NCBI GenBank assembly: GCA_019236735.1
Contig: JAFAIM010000060.1
Span: forward strand, 1 to 64,000
Direction of reading: 5' to 3'
Origin: Burkholderiaceae bacterium
Lineage (GTDB): Bacteria; Pseudomonadota; Gammaproteobacteria; Burkholderiales; Burkholderiaceae_F
DNA length: 64,000 bases
Of the stretch, positions 26,838-36,780 are shown piece by piece. The position numbers were made by a program, and so were the translations under genes. Below the pieces are notes generated by a model. It searched no databases. It was not told the DNA's origin and was given only the letters and a program-made list of their open reading frames with translations. Every line of letters starts with the position of its first letter. The first letter of the stretch is position 1.

Positions 26838-27275
26838 GTCACGCGCCGCGTCCGGCGCTGGCTGCAGCGCGGCCGCCTCTGCACTTCCGTACAGCTCGTT
26901 CCACGCACGCTCGTACTGGTCGCCGGTTCCGATCCACGCCACCGTCCCGATCGATAGCGCTGCCGTATACAGAGCCGCGATGCGTTCGCCCACGCCGTCA
27001 CGAGCGCGGATCCGGACGGCCGCCAGCAAATGCGGATGGCCATGCGCGTACACCCGCGCCAACACCCGCATTCCGGCCGCGTATGGAAGCAGCGACTCGG
27101 GCAGTCCGGCAATTCCGCGACGACCGTCGCGGCGCCGTTCGGAGGTGTCCTCGAACCACACGAAAAGGTCGGTGCTGGCGGCCGGAGCTGCGGCAGCGGC
27201 TTCTTTGCGACCGTGTTCGGACAGCGGACGCGTTGCGTGTTCCGCGAGGCGGCGGACCAGTTCGGCTCGGGTCAT
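26832..27275 (-). CDS. Hypothetical protein, 147 residues
   Basis: I do not recognise this protein. It begins MTRAELVRRLAEHATRPLSE, with an alanine-rich linker, a segment DLFVWFEDTSERR, and a C-terminal half with strand-like stretches (MRVLARVYAHGHPHLLAAVR, GTVAWIGTGDQYERAWNEL). There is no signal peptide or membrane segment. A GGAGAG lies nine bases before the ATG at 27275. It stands alone between ycgR and flhB, on the opposite strand to both. Confidence 0.55.
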   Translation of the reverse strand: MTRAELVRRLAEHATRPLSEHGRKEAAAAAPAASTDLFVWFEDTSERRRDGRRGIAGLPESLLPYAAGMRVLARVYAHGHPHLLAAVRIRARDGVGERIAALYTAALSIGTVAWIGTGDQYERAWNELYGSAEAAALQPAPDAARDA

Positions 27276-27454
27276 GAGGGAAAGCTCTCCAAATCGGGCG
27301 CGCAACACCGCGCTTCCCCTTCGCAATCGGCCGGGTCGATCGCTGCCTTGAGCAATGCCGGGCGAAACCGTCCCAATTCTGAGCATCGGGCGATCCGGCC
27401 GCGGGTGTGCGCCGGCCTAAAGTGCGGCGCGAGTCGGCCGATATTTGATCGTTA

Positions 27455-27482
27455 GGGGGGTCTTCGCCCCCCGAATAATCGG
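27455..27482 (+). promoter_or_regulatory. Hairpin plus CCGAATAATCGG motif before flhB
   Basis: A six-base GC hairpin (GGGGGG-TCTTCG-CCCCCC, 27455-27472) runs into CCGAATAATCGG (27471-27482), which ends 51 bases before flhB. The same 12-mer occurs 47 bases before flgB, so it may be a flagellar class II promoter or activator site. The other parts of the 257-base gap show nothing clear. Confidence 0.4.
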
Positions 27483-27533
27483 TGCGGATCCACTTACTTC
27501 GCGCGACCGGGGTCGCGCGGTGGTCGCGCGCTG

Positions 27534-28688
27534 ATGGCCGATTCGGAACACTCGTCGCAGGATCGCTCGCTCGAACCAACTGCGAAGCGACTCGAGGACG
27601 CTCGCCGCGAAGGGCAGGTCCCCCGCTCGCGCTATCTGTCCCATCTGCTGATCCTCGGCTCGGGCGTGCTCGGATTGAGTTTGGCGGGCTCGCGCATGGC
27701 GCAGGCATGCCGCGGCGTTCTGGCTGCGGGGCTGAGCTTCGATGCTGCCGCGGTGTCCGATCCAGGAAAAATGGGAGTGCGTCTGACGCAGCTGAGCGTG
27801 GATGCCGCCTGGGCGGCGCTTCCGCTGCTGGCCGTGTTGGCGGCGGCAGCGGTGGCCGCGCCGCTGCTGATCGGTGGTTGGAACTTCGCGCCACGGGTGG
27901 TGGCGCCGCATTTCGAGCGGCTCGACCCGCTGGCGGGCATACAGCGGCTGTTCTCGCTACGTGCCTTGGTGGAGCTCGGCAAGGTGGCGCTGGTCGCTGT
28001 GCTGCTGTCGCTGGTCGGTGGCAGCTACATCCTCGACCACATGGGCGAGTTCGCCACGCTGTCGCTGCAGAGCCTGCCCGCCGCGGCCGCGCAGCTCGGA
28101 TCGATCCTGTTGGCGGCATTCGTTCTACTCGCCGGAACCTTGGCGGTCGCTGCCACGATCGACGTGCCGTACCAGATCACGCGCTACCGCTCGATGCTGC
28201 GGATGACGGTCGAGGAAGTGCGCGAGGAGCAGAAGCAGAGCCAGGGCGATCCGCAGATCAAGATGCGGGTGAAGAAGGCGCAGCGCGAGATCGCGCGCAA
28301 GCGAATGATGGCGGCGGTGCCCAAGGCCGACGTCGTCGTCACGAACCCAACCCACTTCGCGGTCGCATTGAAATACCTGCAGCAGCGCCACCGTGCACCG
28401 GTCGTGGTCGCCAAGGGCATGGGAGCGGTGGCGGAGCGGATCCGCGAGATCGCCGCCGAAAATGGCGTTCCCAGTTTGCAAGCTCCGCCGCTGGCGCGCG
28501 CGCTGTACCGCCACGTGGAGATTGGCGCCGAGATCCCGGCAGCGCTGTACACGGCGGTGGCGCAAGTGCTCGCGTACGTGTACCAGCTGCGCCGCTATCG
28601 CGATGGCGAGGCCGAGCGTCCGCAGGAGCCCGGCGACATCCCGATTCCACCCGGCCTCGATCCGTTCGAGCCTAGGGCAACGGCATGA
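27534..28688 (+). CDS. flhB: Flagellar export apparatus protein FlhB
   Basis: FlhB is the substrate-specificity switch of the flagellar type III exporter. The 384-residue protein has a basic N-terminus, four hydrophobic segments (about 35-210) and a cytoplasmic domain with the self-cleaving NPTH site (N271-P272) in VVTNPTHFAVALKY. It overlaps flhA by four bases. Confidence 0.97.
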   Translation: MADSEHSSQDRSLEPTAKRLEDARREGQVPRSRYLSHLLILGSGVLGLSLAGSRMAQACRGVLAAGLSFDAAAVSDPGKMGVRLTQLSVDAAWAALPLLAVLAAAAVAAPLLIGGWNFAPRVVAPHFERLDPLAGIQRLFSLRALVELGKVALVAVLLSLVGGSYILDHMGEFATLSLQSLPAAAAQLGSILLAAFVLLAGTLAVAATIDVPYQITRYRSMLRMTVEEVREEQKQSQGDPQIKMRVKKAQREIARKRMMAAVPKADVVVTNPTHFAVALKYLQQRHRAPVVVAKGMGAVAERIREIAAENGVPSLQAPPLARALYRHVEIGAEIPAALYTAVAQVLAYVYQLRRYRDGEAERPQEPGDIPIPPGLDPFEPRATA

Positions 28689-30778
28689 ACGCCCTGGGCT
28701 CGCTGTTCGACCATCCGCTGCTGCGCGACGTGCCCTGGCGGTCGCTCGGCGTGCCGCTGCTGATCTTCCTGGTGCTCGCCATGATGATCATCCCGCTGCC
28801 GCCGTTCCTCTTGGATCTGCTGTTCACCTTCAACATCGCGCTGGCGCTGGTGGTGCTGATGGCGGCCGCGTATACGCGTCGGCCGCTCGATTTCGCCACG
28901 TTCCCCACGGTGCTGCTGTTGACGACCTTGATGAGGCTGTCGTTGAACGTGGCCTCGACTCGCGCGGTGCTCACGCAGGGGCATACCGGCCCGGCGGCCG
29001 CGGGCAAGGTGATCGAGTCGTTCGGGCATTTCGTGATCAGCGGCAACTTCGCCGTCGGCCTGATCGTGTTCTCGATCCTGGTCGTGATCAACTTCGTCGT
29101 TGTCACCAAAGGCGCCGGCCGCATTGCGGAGGTGGCAGCCCGCTTCACGCTCGACGCGATGCCGGGCAAGCAGATGGCGATCGACGCGGATCTGAACACC
29201 GGTGCGATCGACGACAAGGAAGCGCGGCGCCGCCGCGCCGAAATCGCACAGGAAGCCGATTTCTACGGCGCGATGGACGGCGCCAGCAAGTTCGTACGCG
29301 GCGACGCCGTCGCTGGAATCCTGATCATGTTCATCAACGTGATCGGAGGACTGGCGATCGGCATGTTGCAGCACGACCTGACGTTCTCCGTCGCGGTGGG
29401 CAACTACGTGCTGTTGACGATCGGCGATGGCTTGGTTGCACAGATCCCGTCCCTGATGATCTCGATCGCCGCCGGCCTGATCGTCTCGCGCGTCGGCCGC
29501 GAGGGCTCGGACATCGGAGTCCAGCTGGTCGAACAGCTGTTCGGCACGCCGCGCGCGCTCGGCATCACTGCGGCGATCCTGTTCGTGTTGGGCGTGATCC
29601 CAGGAATGCCGTGGCTCGTGTTTCTGCTCCTGGCGACAGCTTGCGGGTCGGCGGCACGCCGGCTGTGGATGCGAGAGCAGCGCGCACTGCAGGCGCAGGC
29701 GCGCACGCAGGCGGCACCGCCCGAGACACCTTCGCAGGAAGCCAGCTGGGACGACATCGTTCCGGTCGACGTGCTCGGGCTGGAGGTCGGATACCGGCTG
29801 ATTCCGCTGGTCGACCAGAATGCTGACGGCGAGCTGCTGAAACGAATCAAGGCGATCCGCAAGAAGTTCGCCCAGGACATCGGATTCTTGCCGCCGCCGG
29901 TGCATATCCGCGACAACCTGGAACTGAAGCCCAGCCAGTACCGGATGCTGCTCAAGGGAGTCGTGATCGGCGAAGGCGAAGCCTTCAGCGGGATGTGGCT
30001 TGCGATCAACCCGGGTGGAGTGACGCAGGCGGTTCCGGGAACGCCGACCCGAGATCCGGCGTTCGGGCTGCCGGCGATCTGGATCGAAACCCGCACGCGC
30101 GAATCGGCACAAGTGCTCGGGTACACGGTGGTCGATTGCGCCACCGTGGTCGCCACTCACGTCAATCACCTGCTGTTGACGAGCGCCGGCCAGCTGATGG
30201 GGCGGTCCGAATCGCAGGCGTTGCTGGACCACGTCGCCAAGTCGCAGCCCAAGCTGGTCGAAGACCTGGTGCCCAAGCTGATTCCGCTGGGAACGCTGCA
30301 GAAGGTGCTTTCGAACCTGCTCGACGAAGGGGTGCACATCCGCGACGTTCGCACGATCGTCGAAACGCTCGCCGACGCTGCCACGCGCACCACCGATCCG
30401 TCCGAACTGACGGCGCAGGTGCGGACCGCGCTGCGCGCATCGATCGCCCAGTCGTTGTTCGGCAACTCGCGCGAACTGCCGGTGATCGCATTGGACCCGC
30501 AGCTGGAGAAGGTGCTTTCGCAGTCGGTCGGCGCGGCGAACGAGGCGCCGGCGTTCGAGCCGGGGCTGGTCGAGCTGCTGCAGCGCGGCGCCGCAATCGC
30601 GGCCAAGCGCCAGGAGGATGTCGGCCTCAGCCCGACGCTGCTCGTGCCCGATCGCCTGCGCATGCCGCTTACTCGGCTGCTGCGTCGATCCGCGCCGCGG
30701 CTGCGAGTGCTGGGCCACGCCGAAGTTCCCGAGACCAGCACGATCCGCGTCAGCACGGTGCTGGGCGCGCCCGCTTGA
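28685..30778 (+). CDS. flhA: Flagellar export gate protein FlhA
   Basis: FlhA forms the export gate ring. The 697-residue protein has about eight membrane segments (1-320) with the FHIPEP-family loop (KGAGRIAEVAARFTLDAMPGKQMAIDADLN and QEADFYGAMDGASKFVRGDAVAG) and a large cytosolic docking domain. It begins on the flhB stop. Confidence 0.97.
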   Translation: MNALGSLFDHPLLRDVPWRSLGVPLLIFLVLAMMIIPLPPFLLDLLFTFNIALALVVLMAAAYTRRPLDFATFPTVLLLTTLMRLSLNVASTRAVLTQGHTGPAAAGKVIESFGHFVISGNFAVGLIVFSILVVINFVVVTKGAGRIAEVAARFTLDAMPGKQMAIDADLNTGAIDDKEARRRRAEIAQEADFYGAMDGASKFVRGDAVAGILIMFINVIGGLAIGMLQHDLTFSVAVGNYVLLTIGDGLVAQIPSLMISIAAGLIVSRVGREGSDIGVQLVEQLFGTPRALGITAAILFVLGVIPGMPWLVFLLLATACGSAARRLWMREQRALQAQARTQAAPPETPSQEASWDDIVPVDVLGLEVGYRLIPLVDQNADGELLKRIKAIRKKFAQDIGFLPPPVHIRDNLELKPSQYRMLLKGVVIGEGEAFSGMWLAINPGGVTQAVPGTPTRDPAFGLPAIWIETRTRESAQVLGYTVVDCATVVATHVNHLLLTSAGQLMGRSESQALLDHVAKSQPKLVEDLVPKLIPLGTLQKVLSNLLDEGVHIRDVRTIVETLADAATRTTDPSELTAQVRTALRASIAQSLFGNSRELPVIALDPQLEKVLSQSVGAANEAPAFEPGLVELLQRGAAIAAKRQEDVGLSPTLLVPDRLRMPLTRLLRRSAPRLRVLGHAEVPETSTIRVSTVLGAPA

Positions 30779-30852
30779 TGTTGGAACGCACATGAGCCGA
30801 CTGGTAGCAACTGTGACGCGTGTGAGGGCCGCGGGGGGCGAAGGCGGGGTTT

Positions 30853-30939
30853 CGCGAAGCGAAGCTTCGCGCCGCCGGAGCCGGCGAGCCTTGCAAGGCG
30901 AGCCGTGGGAGCCGAGAGGGGGGGCGCAGCCTCCCCCTC
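30853..30939. repeat. Cluster of hairpins between flhA and flhF
   Basis: The 254-base gap contains CGCGAAGC-GAA-GCTTCGCG (30853-30871), the 12-bp palindrome GCCTTGCAAGGC (30888-30899) and GAGGGGG/CCCCCTC (30916-30939). It may be a dispersed structured repeat that lowers read-through or stabilises the flhBA message. Confidence 0.6.
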
Positions 30940-31032
30940 GAAGCCGATCCTCCCGCCTTTCGATTTCGACGCTACGAGCGATGGCAGGAGAAGCTGCTTT
31001 TCGACAGCGAGCGTCTTAAACAGGAGACAGTC

Positions 31033-32928
31033 ATGAGTTTCAGGCGATACATCGCAGCCACGGTGCGCGACGGACTCGACCGCGTCCGGCGCGAGCTGGG
31101 CGTGGACGCCGTGATCCTCTCGAACAAGCGCCTGGGCCCGGGGCGGATCGAGATCGTCGCTGCCGCATCCGATTCGATGGACGCGCTGGTTGAAGAGGCG
31201 GACCGCCCCAACGGGACGCCGCGCCAGAGCTCGCCGAATCGCGAGCGCCCGCGTTCCAACGCAGCGCCGAATCCTGAGTCGTTTCAGGACTATTTGCGCC
31301 GCCAAGCACCCGCAGGCGCCGCAAAAGGCGCGCAAGCGCAGGTGCGGGAAGCGTCCGCACAGGAATCGATCCCACGCGAAGCGCCTCCGCGCGCAAAGCC
31401 GGCTCCACGCGTCGGAGCCAAAGCGAGCGTGCCCCCTGAAGCGCGCAGCGCGGAGGAGGGCGTGGCGATGTATCACGAAGTGGCCGCAGTGCGTACGCAA
31501 CCGCACGCGGCGCCGGTCAGCAAAGTCCTCGAGGCGGCGCCGATCCCGGCCGCCGCTCCTCGGGCAGTGCAAGCGCCTGCCGCTGCGGCTGCATCCGCGC
31601 CACGCGCCGCGGCGCCTGCCGTTTTTCGGCAACGTCCGCCGCGCGAAGAGCAGGTACCGGCTGCCGAGACTGCCCACGCTGCCGAGGCGATCGGCGGTCC
31701 CGCTTCGCCCGCGGCGGTCAAGCTGAGGAACGCTGCGGTCCAGCTGATGAACGCCTGCCCGACGCCGCCCGCGCCACCGGCGGCGCCGCAGGCTGCCGAG
31801 CTCGCGCAGCCGGCGCCCGCTCCCGGACCGAAACCTGCTGCGGCAACTCCACAGGAGTCGATCCCGTCGAGGTCCACCGCGCATGACGACGGCCAGGTGC
31901 TGCAGGAGTTGCGCTCGCTGCGCGCCGCGCTCGCTCCCCAGGTCGAACGCGACGATGCGCGAGTGATGCAGGAGCTGCGCTCGCTACGTACCTCGCTATC
32001 GGACCGGATCGCAGCGCTCGAATCGAACATCGCTTTGAGCCGGCCCGCGGCTGCATCGGGCGCAGCCGAAACGCTCGCGCCCCGTAACCCGGCGCCGACG
32101 CGCGTGATGACGCGCCTGCTGATGTCGGGCTTCTCGCCCGACCTGGCACGCCGGGTGGCCACGCACGTCCCGCCTACGGCCGATAACGCGCAGATGGACT
32201 CTTGGCTGCACGAAGTGATCGCGGGCAACCTGCGCTGCGCGGGCGCTGCCGACGGACTGCTGGAAAGCCAAGGGGCAATCGCGCTGGTCGGGCCGACCGG
32301 AGTCGGCAAGACGACAACGGTGGCCAAACTGGCGGCGCGCTTCGCGGTCCGCCACGGCACCTCGCAGCTGGGGCTCGTTACGCTCGATTCGTACCGGATC
32401 GGAGCGCACGAGCAGCTGCGTGGCTATGGCCGCATCCTCGGAGTGCCGGTGCATCTCGCGCAAGACGGCGCCACGCTGCGGGAGTTGCTGGCGTCGCTGC
32501 ACGGCAAGCGTCTGGTGCTGATCGACACCTGCGGACTGTCGCAGCGCGACGAGCGGATGGAGGAGGTGCTCGGCACGCTGGGAGCCGCCCGCTTCGCCAT
32601 GCAGCCGATCCGCCGTGTACTTCTGCTGAACGCCGCTTCCCATCCGGAGACGCTCGACGAGGTGGCGCGCGCCTGGCGCGGGAACGAAGCGGCTGGGGCG
32701 ATCTTGACCAAGATGGACGAAGCGGCGCGAATCGGCGGAGCGGTCGACTGCCTGCTTCGGTACCGGATGACGCTGTTCGGCCTGACCAATGGTCAGCGCG
32801 TTCCGGAGGACTGGCATCCGGCAGGGGCCCGCCTGATCGCGCACGTCGCGCTGAAACCGTCGGCGTCGCCGTACACGCTCGGCGATCAGGAGACTCAGGC
32901 ACTCGCGGACCAGTTGCAGGGTAGCTAA
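31033..32928 (+). CDS. flhF: Flagellar GTPase FlhF
   Basis: FlhF is an SRP-type GTPase that places the flagellum at the pole. The 631-residue protein begins MSFRRYIAATVRDGLDRVRR and has an alanine/proline-rich linker of about 260 residues, longer than usual. It then has the NG domain from about 350, with the P-loop GPTGVGKTTTVAKL near 418, DSYRIGAHEQL and DTCGLSQRD. The G4 TKMDEA motif is present. It follows flhA after a structured gap. Confidence 0.95.
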   Translation: MSFRRYIAATVRDGLDRVRRELGVDAVILSNKRLGPGRIEIVAAASDSMDALVEEADRPNGTPRQSSPNRERPRSNAAPNPESFQDYLRRQAPAGAAKGAQAQVREASAQESIPREAPPRAKPAPRVGAKASVPPEARSAEEGVAMYHEVAAVRTQPHAAPVSKVLEAAPIPAAAPRAVQAPAAAAASAPRAAAPAVFRQRPPREEQVPAAETAHAAEAIGGPASPAAVKLRNAAVQLMNACPTPPAPPAAPQAAELAQPAPAPGPKPAAATPQESIPSRSTAHDDGQVLQELRSLRAALAPQVERDDARVMQELRSLRTSLSDRIAALESNIALSRPAAASGAAETLAPRNPAPTRVMTRLLMSGFSPDLARRVATHVPPTADNAQMDSWLHEVIAGNLRCAGAADGLLESQGAIALVGPTGVGKTTTVAKLAARFAVRHGTSQLGLVTLDSYRIGAHEQLRGYGRILGVPVHLAQDGATLRELLASLHGKRLVLIDTCGLSQRDERMEEVLGTLGAARFAMQPIRRVLLLNAASHPETLDEVARAWRGNEAAGAILTKMDEAARIGGAVDCLLRYRMTLFGLTNGQRVPEDWHPAGARLIAHVALKPSASPYTLGDQETQALADQLQGS

Positions 32929-32950
32929 CTAACCTCCACAACCCCTGACG

Positions 32951-33730
32951 ATGTCCGACATGGCCCGCGGGCGCGACCAGGCCGCCGGCCTGCGGAGGCT
33001 GTTCGCACCCGCGCAGCCCCGCTGGCTGCCCGTCGTGCTCGCCACCGACGAGCCGGGTGCCGGCAGCTGGGTGGCTGCGCTAGCGCGGCAGTTCGCTGGG
33101 CAGGGATCGCGCACGTTGATCGTCGACGCTGCCCGGGCGCAGGTGGCATCCGCGTTCGGGTTGCGCGCCCGCTACGACCTTGTCCACGCCTTCGACGGCG
33201 ATTGCGCCCCGCGCGAAGCGTGCATCCCGGCGGCTGCCGACATCCGCATTCTTCCGGCCGCGCGCGCGCTCGGTCACGGTCGGCGTGGAGCCGATGCGAT
33301 CGCGCGCTTTGAGGCCGGCGTCCGCGCTCTCGCCGGCGCGGCCGATTGGGTACTGCTCGTGCTGCCGGCGCGACAGGCGCGCATCGCCGCGCTGTTCCGC
33401 GGCCGGCCGGCGCCCGCGGATGTCCTGGTCGCGCTCGGGGCTGGCGCGGACAGCGAGCGCCTCGCGATCGAAGCGATTCGCTCCTTGAGCGTGGTGGACA
33501 TCGACGCTTTTCGGCTTCTTTTCCAGGCTACGGGCGTGGACGGCGCCGGTAGCCTGCTGTCGAGGCTCGCCGCAAGCGGCGCGCGCGAACTACGCGCGCG
33601 GGTGTCGGCCGTAGGCAACGTCCACGACGCCGCGGCGATCCAGCGCCTGGTGCGCGAGTTGCGTTGCCGCGGTCCGCGCGCCGACGGCGCGCCTGCCGGT
33701 ACGGCCGCGGCCGTGGAGACCGTTTTTTGA
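32951..33730 (+). CDS. flhG: Degenerate FlhG-like (MinD/ParA) protein
   Basis: By position between flhF and fliA this is FlhG, the ATPase that limits flagellar number. The 259-residue protein keeps the general MinD-like pattern (VVLATDEPGAGSWVAALARQF, LIVDAARAQ, ADWVLLVLPA). However, the deviant Walker A reads DEPGAGSW, without the lysines of KGGxGKT. The second aspartate motif and the switch regions are also weak. It may not hydrolyse ATP. The stop codon is shared with the TTG start of fliA. Confidence 0.72.
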   Translation: MSDMARGRDQAAGLRRLFAPAQPRWLPVVLATDEPGAGSWVAALARQFAGQGSRTLIVDAARAQVASAFGLRARYDLVHAFDGDCAPREACIPAAADIRILPAARALGHGRRGADAIARFEAGVRALAGAADWVLLVLPARQARIAALFRGRPAPADVLVALGAGADSERLAIEAIRSLSVVDIDAFRLLFQATGVDGAGSLLSRLAASGARELRARVSAVGNVHDAAAIQRLVRELRCRGPRADGAPAGTAAAVETVF

Positions 33731-34464
33731 AGAACGAGGCTTTTGTCTACAACGCGCGCGGCACGCTCGATCGACAGAGCGAGTACGCGAAGCAGTATGC
33801 GCCGCTGGTGCGCAGGATCGCGCATCAGATGATCGCGAAGCTGCCGGCCAACGTCGAGCTCGACGACATGATCCAGGCCGGGATGATCGGCCTGATGGAT
33901 GCGGTCAGCCGTTTCGAAGAGACCCACGGGACCCAGTTCGAGGTCTACGCCGCCAGCCGAATCCGGGGATCGATGCTCGACGAGCTGCGGGCCGGCGACT
34001 GGCTGCCGCGTTCGGCGCGCAAGAGCCAGCGCGACATCGAGAACGCGATCCATCGTCTCGAACAGCGCTTAAAGCGCCCACCGGCCGAGGCCGAGATTGC
34101 CCGCGAAATGGGGCTATCGGTCGCGGACTACCAGGAGATGCTCGGTGACGCGCGCGGCGCCCAGCTTCTGTACTTCGACGATCTCGGCGGCTCCGATGAC
34201 GACGATGACTATCTGGAGCGCCACATCGCGTCCGACGGCGGAGATCCGTCCGAGATCCTGCGCGACAAGCGCTTCCGCAACTCCCTGGTGGCCGCGATCG
34301 AAGAGTTGCCCGAGCGCGAGCGCCAGTTGATGAGCATGTACTACGAACAGGACATGAATCTGCGCGAGATCGGTTCCGTGATGGGCGTGACCGAGTCACG
34401 CGTGTGCCAGCTGCACAGCCAGGCGGTCGCCCGGCTTCGCGCCAAGCTGAAGAACTGGGTCTGA
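33727..34464 (+). CDS. fliA: Flagellar sigma factor sigma-28
   Basis: FliA directs transcription of late flagellar and chemotaxis genes. The 245-residue protein has region 2 (VRRIAHQMIAKLPANVELDDMIQAG, FEVYAASRIRGSMLDELR), region 3 and region 4 (LPERERQLMSMYYEQDMNLREIG). The TTG at 33727, overlapping the upstream stop (TTGA), gives LKNEAFVYN and is the most likely start. Its anti-sigma factor FlgM is encoded 3.5 kb away. Confidence 0.96.
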   Translation: MKNEAFVYNARGTLDRQSEYAKQYAPLVRRIAHQMIAKLPANVELDDMIQAGMIGLMDAVSRFEETHGTQFEVYAASRIRGSMLDELRAGDWLPRSARKSQRDIENAIHRLEQRLKRPPAEAEIAREMGLSVADYQEMLGDARGAQLLYFDDLGGSDDDDDYLERHIASDGGDPSEILRDKRFRNSLVAAIEELPERERQLMSMYYEQDMNLREIGSVMGVTESRVCQLHSQAVARLRAKLKNWV

Positions 34465-34492
34465 CACGCCCGAACCCTTGTTGGAGATAGCG

Positions 34493-35005
34493 ATGAGACC
34501 TGTCCGCACTGTCCGGAACCCCCCTGCCACGACCGTCCAGCGATGGATCGGCTGCGCGGCCTGCGCGCTGGCGTTGGCTGCAACCACTGCCGCATTGCCC
34601 GCGCTGGCAAAGGCCGAATTCGCCTCGCGCGACGAGGCCATCGCGATGGTGAAAAAGGGCGTCGCCTTCATCAAGTCCGCTGGCAAGGAAAAGGGCTACG
34701 CGGAGATCAGCAACAAAAAGGGCCAGTTCACCGACCGCGACCTGTACCTGGTCGTATATGGAATGGACGGCACCGTGTTCGCGCACGGCGCGAACGAGAA
34801 GCAAGTCGGACGCAACCTAATTGACCTGAAGGACGTCGACGGCAAGCCGTTCGTCAAGGAACGCGTAGAGCTGGCGCAGAAGCAGCCGTCGTTCTGGCAG
34901 GAGTACAAATTCACCGACCCGGTGACGCGCAAGATCGAGCCGAAGGAGATGTACTGCGAGCGCCTGGACGACGTGGTCGTCTGCGGAGGCATCTACAAGC
35001 ATTGA
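34493..35005 (+). CDS. Secreted single-Cache-domain protein
   Basis: The 170-residue protein has a signal peptide ([25 protein letters not shown]) and then a Cache_2-type domain: [40 protein letters not shown] and [19 protein letters not shown]. Such domains bind small carboxylates or amines. It has no membrane anchor, lies 33 bases before an MCP gene, and may act as a periplasmic ligand-binding partner of that receptor. The start at 34493 has a GGAGAT site. Confidence 0.85.
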   Translation: MRPVRTVRNPPATTVQRWIGCAACALALAATTAALPALAKAEFASRDEAIAMVKKGVAFIKSAGKEKGYAEISNKKGQFTDRDLYLVVYGMDGTVFAHGANEKQVGRNLIDLKDVDGKPFVKERVELAQKQPSFWQEYKFTDPVTRKIEPKEMYCERLDDVVVCGGIYKH

Positions 35006-35037
35006 GGCAGCCTCGCGCCTGCCCGGGGAACAGTCGA

Positions 35038-36774
35038 ATGAAGATCCTCCACAAGATGCTGCTGGCGCCTGCCGCCGGGATGATGCTGATGGGCGTCGCG
35101 GTTGCGATCTCGTTCGAGGGATTGCGCCAACAGCGCTTCGCGCAGGAGGAGCTGACGGAGCGGGTGCTGCCGGTGAGCGCCGTGATCTCGCGCGCGAAGT
35201 CGCAGATCGCGACCGCCCGCGGCGAGGTCTACCGCCTGTTCATGCTGCTGGGCAGTTTCGACGCCAAGCGCATCGACCAGGAGCGCGCAGCGGTGCACAA
35301 GCGCTTGCTTGCGATCGGCACCGACCTGGCCGGAACCGGGCTTGCGCAGGACGCGCAGAGCGGGTCGGTGCTGCCTCGTGGCGCTGCCGAGATCGAAAAA
35401 TACGCAAGGAAAGCCGACGATGCGATCGAGCTCGGATCGGGCGACGTCAACACCGGAATCGCAGCGATGATGAGCGCCGACGAGCAGTACGGCGTCGTGA
35501 TACAGACGCTCGATCAGGTCGGCAGCTTGGTCGCCGGCCAGGCGGATTTGGCCGCCCGGCACGCACAGCGCGTCACTTCGCTGTCGCAGCTACTGATCGC
35601 CGCAGCGTTGATTGCGGCGATCGCCGCCTCGCTGATCGCAGCCGTGCCGCTGGCGCGCCGCACCGCGCGCGAGCTGCGCGAGGCCTCGGGCGTGGCCGGA
35701 AGGCTGGCTGACGGCGATCTGGAAGCGCGCTTCGGCAGCGAGACTCGTGACGAACTCGGCGACCTGTCGCGCTCGCTCGAGCGGATGCGCGAATCGTTTG
35801 CCGGCATGATCGGCCAGATTCGCGTCACCACCGAATCGGTCAGCGTAGCCTCGTCGCAGATCGCCCAAGGCAACGCGGACCTGAGCATGCGAACCGAACA
35901 GCAGGCGTCGAACCTTCAGGAGACCGCTGCCTCGATGGAGGAGCTGTCGGCGACAGTGAAGAACAATGCGCAGACCGCGCGCCAGGCCAATCAGCTGGCG
36001 GCGTCGGCGTCGGAAGTGGCCGCGCGCGGCGGCGAGGCAGTCGGGCAGGTGGTCTCGACAATGGCTGAGATCCAGGCCTCCAGCCGCAAAATCGCGGAAA
36101 TTACCGCCGTGATCGACGGCATCGCTTTCCAGACCAATATCTTGGCGCTGAACGCAGCGGTCGAAGCGGCGCGTGCGGGCGAGCAGGGGCGCGGGTTCGC
36201 GGTGGTCGCGGGCGAGGTGCGCAACCTTGCGCAGCGCAGCGCCCAGGCGGCGCGTGAGATCAAGCAGTTGATCTCCGACAGCGCGCAGAAGGTCGACAGC
36301 GGCTCCCGCCAGGTCGCTGCGGCCGGCCAGACGATGCGCGATATCGTCGAGCAAGTGAAGCGTGTGGCCGACCTGATGGGCGAAATCTCCTCTGCGACGC
36401 TGCAGCAGGACTCCGGAATCGGTCAGGTCAATGCAGCGGTCTTGCAGCTGGACCAGATGACCCAGCAGAACGCCGCGCTTGTCGAGCAGAGCGCTGCTGC
36501 TGCCGAAAGCTTGAAGGCGCAGGCTGCGTTGCTTGCGCAGGCGGTGGCCATTTTCAAGCTCGGGCGACAAGGCGCTGTGCGGGCGATCGCCCAGGCGCAG
36601 GCCAGCTCGTACGCGGTGGTCAAGTCGGCGCCAGCGCAGAAACTGTCCCGGCGCGCCAGCGCCCGTCCTGGGCCCGCGGAGTCGCCGAAAGCCGCTCCGC
36701 CTGCTCCAACGGCGCCACCGCCGGCGAGGCCGGGCGGCGAGACGCCGAGCAACGACGACTGGGAAGAGTTCTAA
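35038..36774 (+). CDS. Methyl-accepting chemotaxis protein
   Basis: The 578-residue receptor has an N-terminal membrane segment (about 4-22), a periplasmic helical ligand domain, a second membrane segment (about 185-210), a HAMP domain and the signalling hairpin with [20 protein letters not shown] and [19 protein letters not shown] proline-rich tail ends in NDDWEEF, which resembles the CheR/CheB tethering pentapeptide (xWxxF). The ATG at 35038 follows a GGGGAA site. It ends six bases before convergent flgN. Confidence 0.95.
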   Translation: MKILHKMLLAPAAGMMLMGVAVAISFEGLRQQRFAQEELTERVLPVSAVISRAKSQIATARGEVYRLFMLLGSFDAKRIDQERAAVHKRLLAIGTDLAGTGLAQDAQSGSVLPRGAAEIEKYARKADDAIELGSGDVNTGIAAMMSADEQYGVVIQTLDQVGSLVAGQADLAARHAQRVTSLSQLLIAAALIAAIAASLIAAVPLARRTARELREASGVAGRLADGDLEARFGSETRDELGDLSRSLERMRESFAGMIGQIRVTTESVSVASSQIAQGNADLSMRTEQQASNLQETAASMEELSATVKNNAQTARQANQLAASASEVAARGGEAVGQVVSTMAEIQASSRKIAEITAVIDGIAFQTNILALNAAVEAARAGEQGRGFAVVAGEVRNLAQRSAQAAREIKQLISDSAQKVDSGSRQVAAAGQTMRDIVEQVKRVADLMGEISSATLQQDSGIGQVNAAVLQLDQMTQQNAALVEQSAAAAESLKAQAALLAQAVAIFKLGRQGAVRAIAQAQASSYAVVKSAPAQKLSRRASARPGPAESPKAAPPAPTAPPPARPGGETPSNDDWEEF

Positions 36775-36780
36775 CGAGTT

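Noticed and set aside
30792-31019. 75-codon ORF between flhA and flhF
   Set aside because: Its sequence follows the hairpin repeats (Arg/Ser/Glu-rich, low complexity) and has no good ribosome site.
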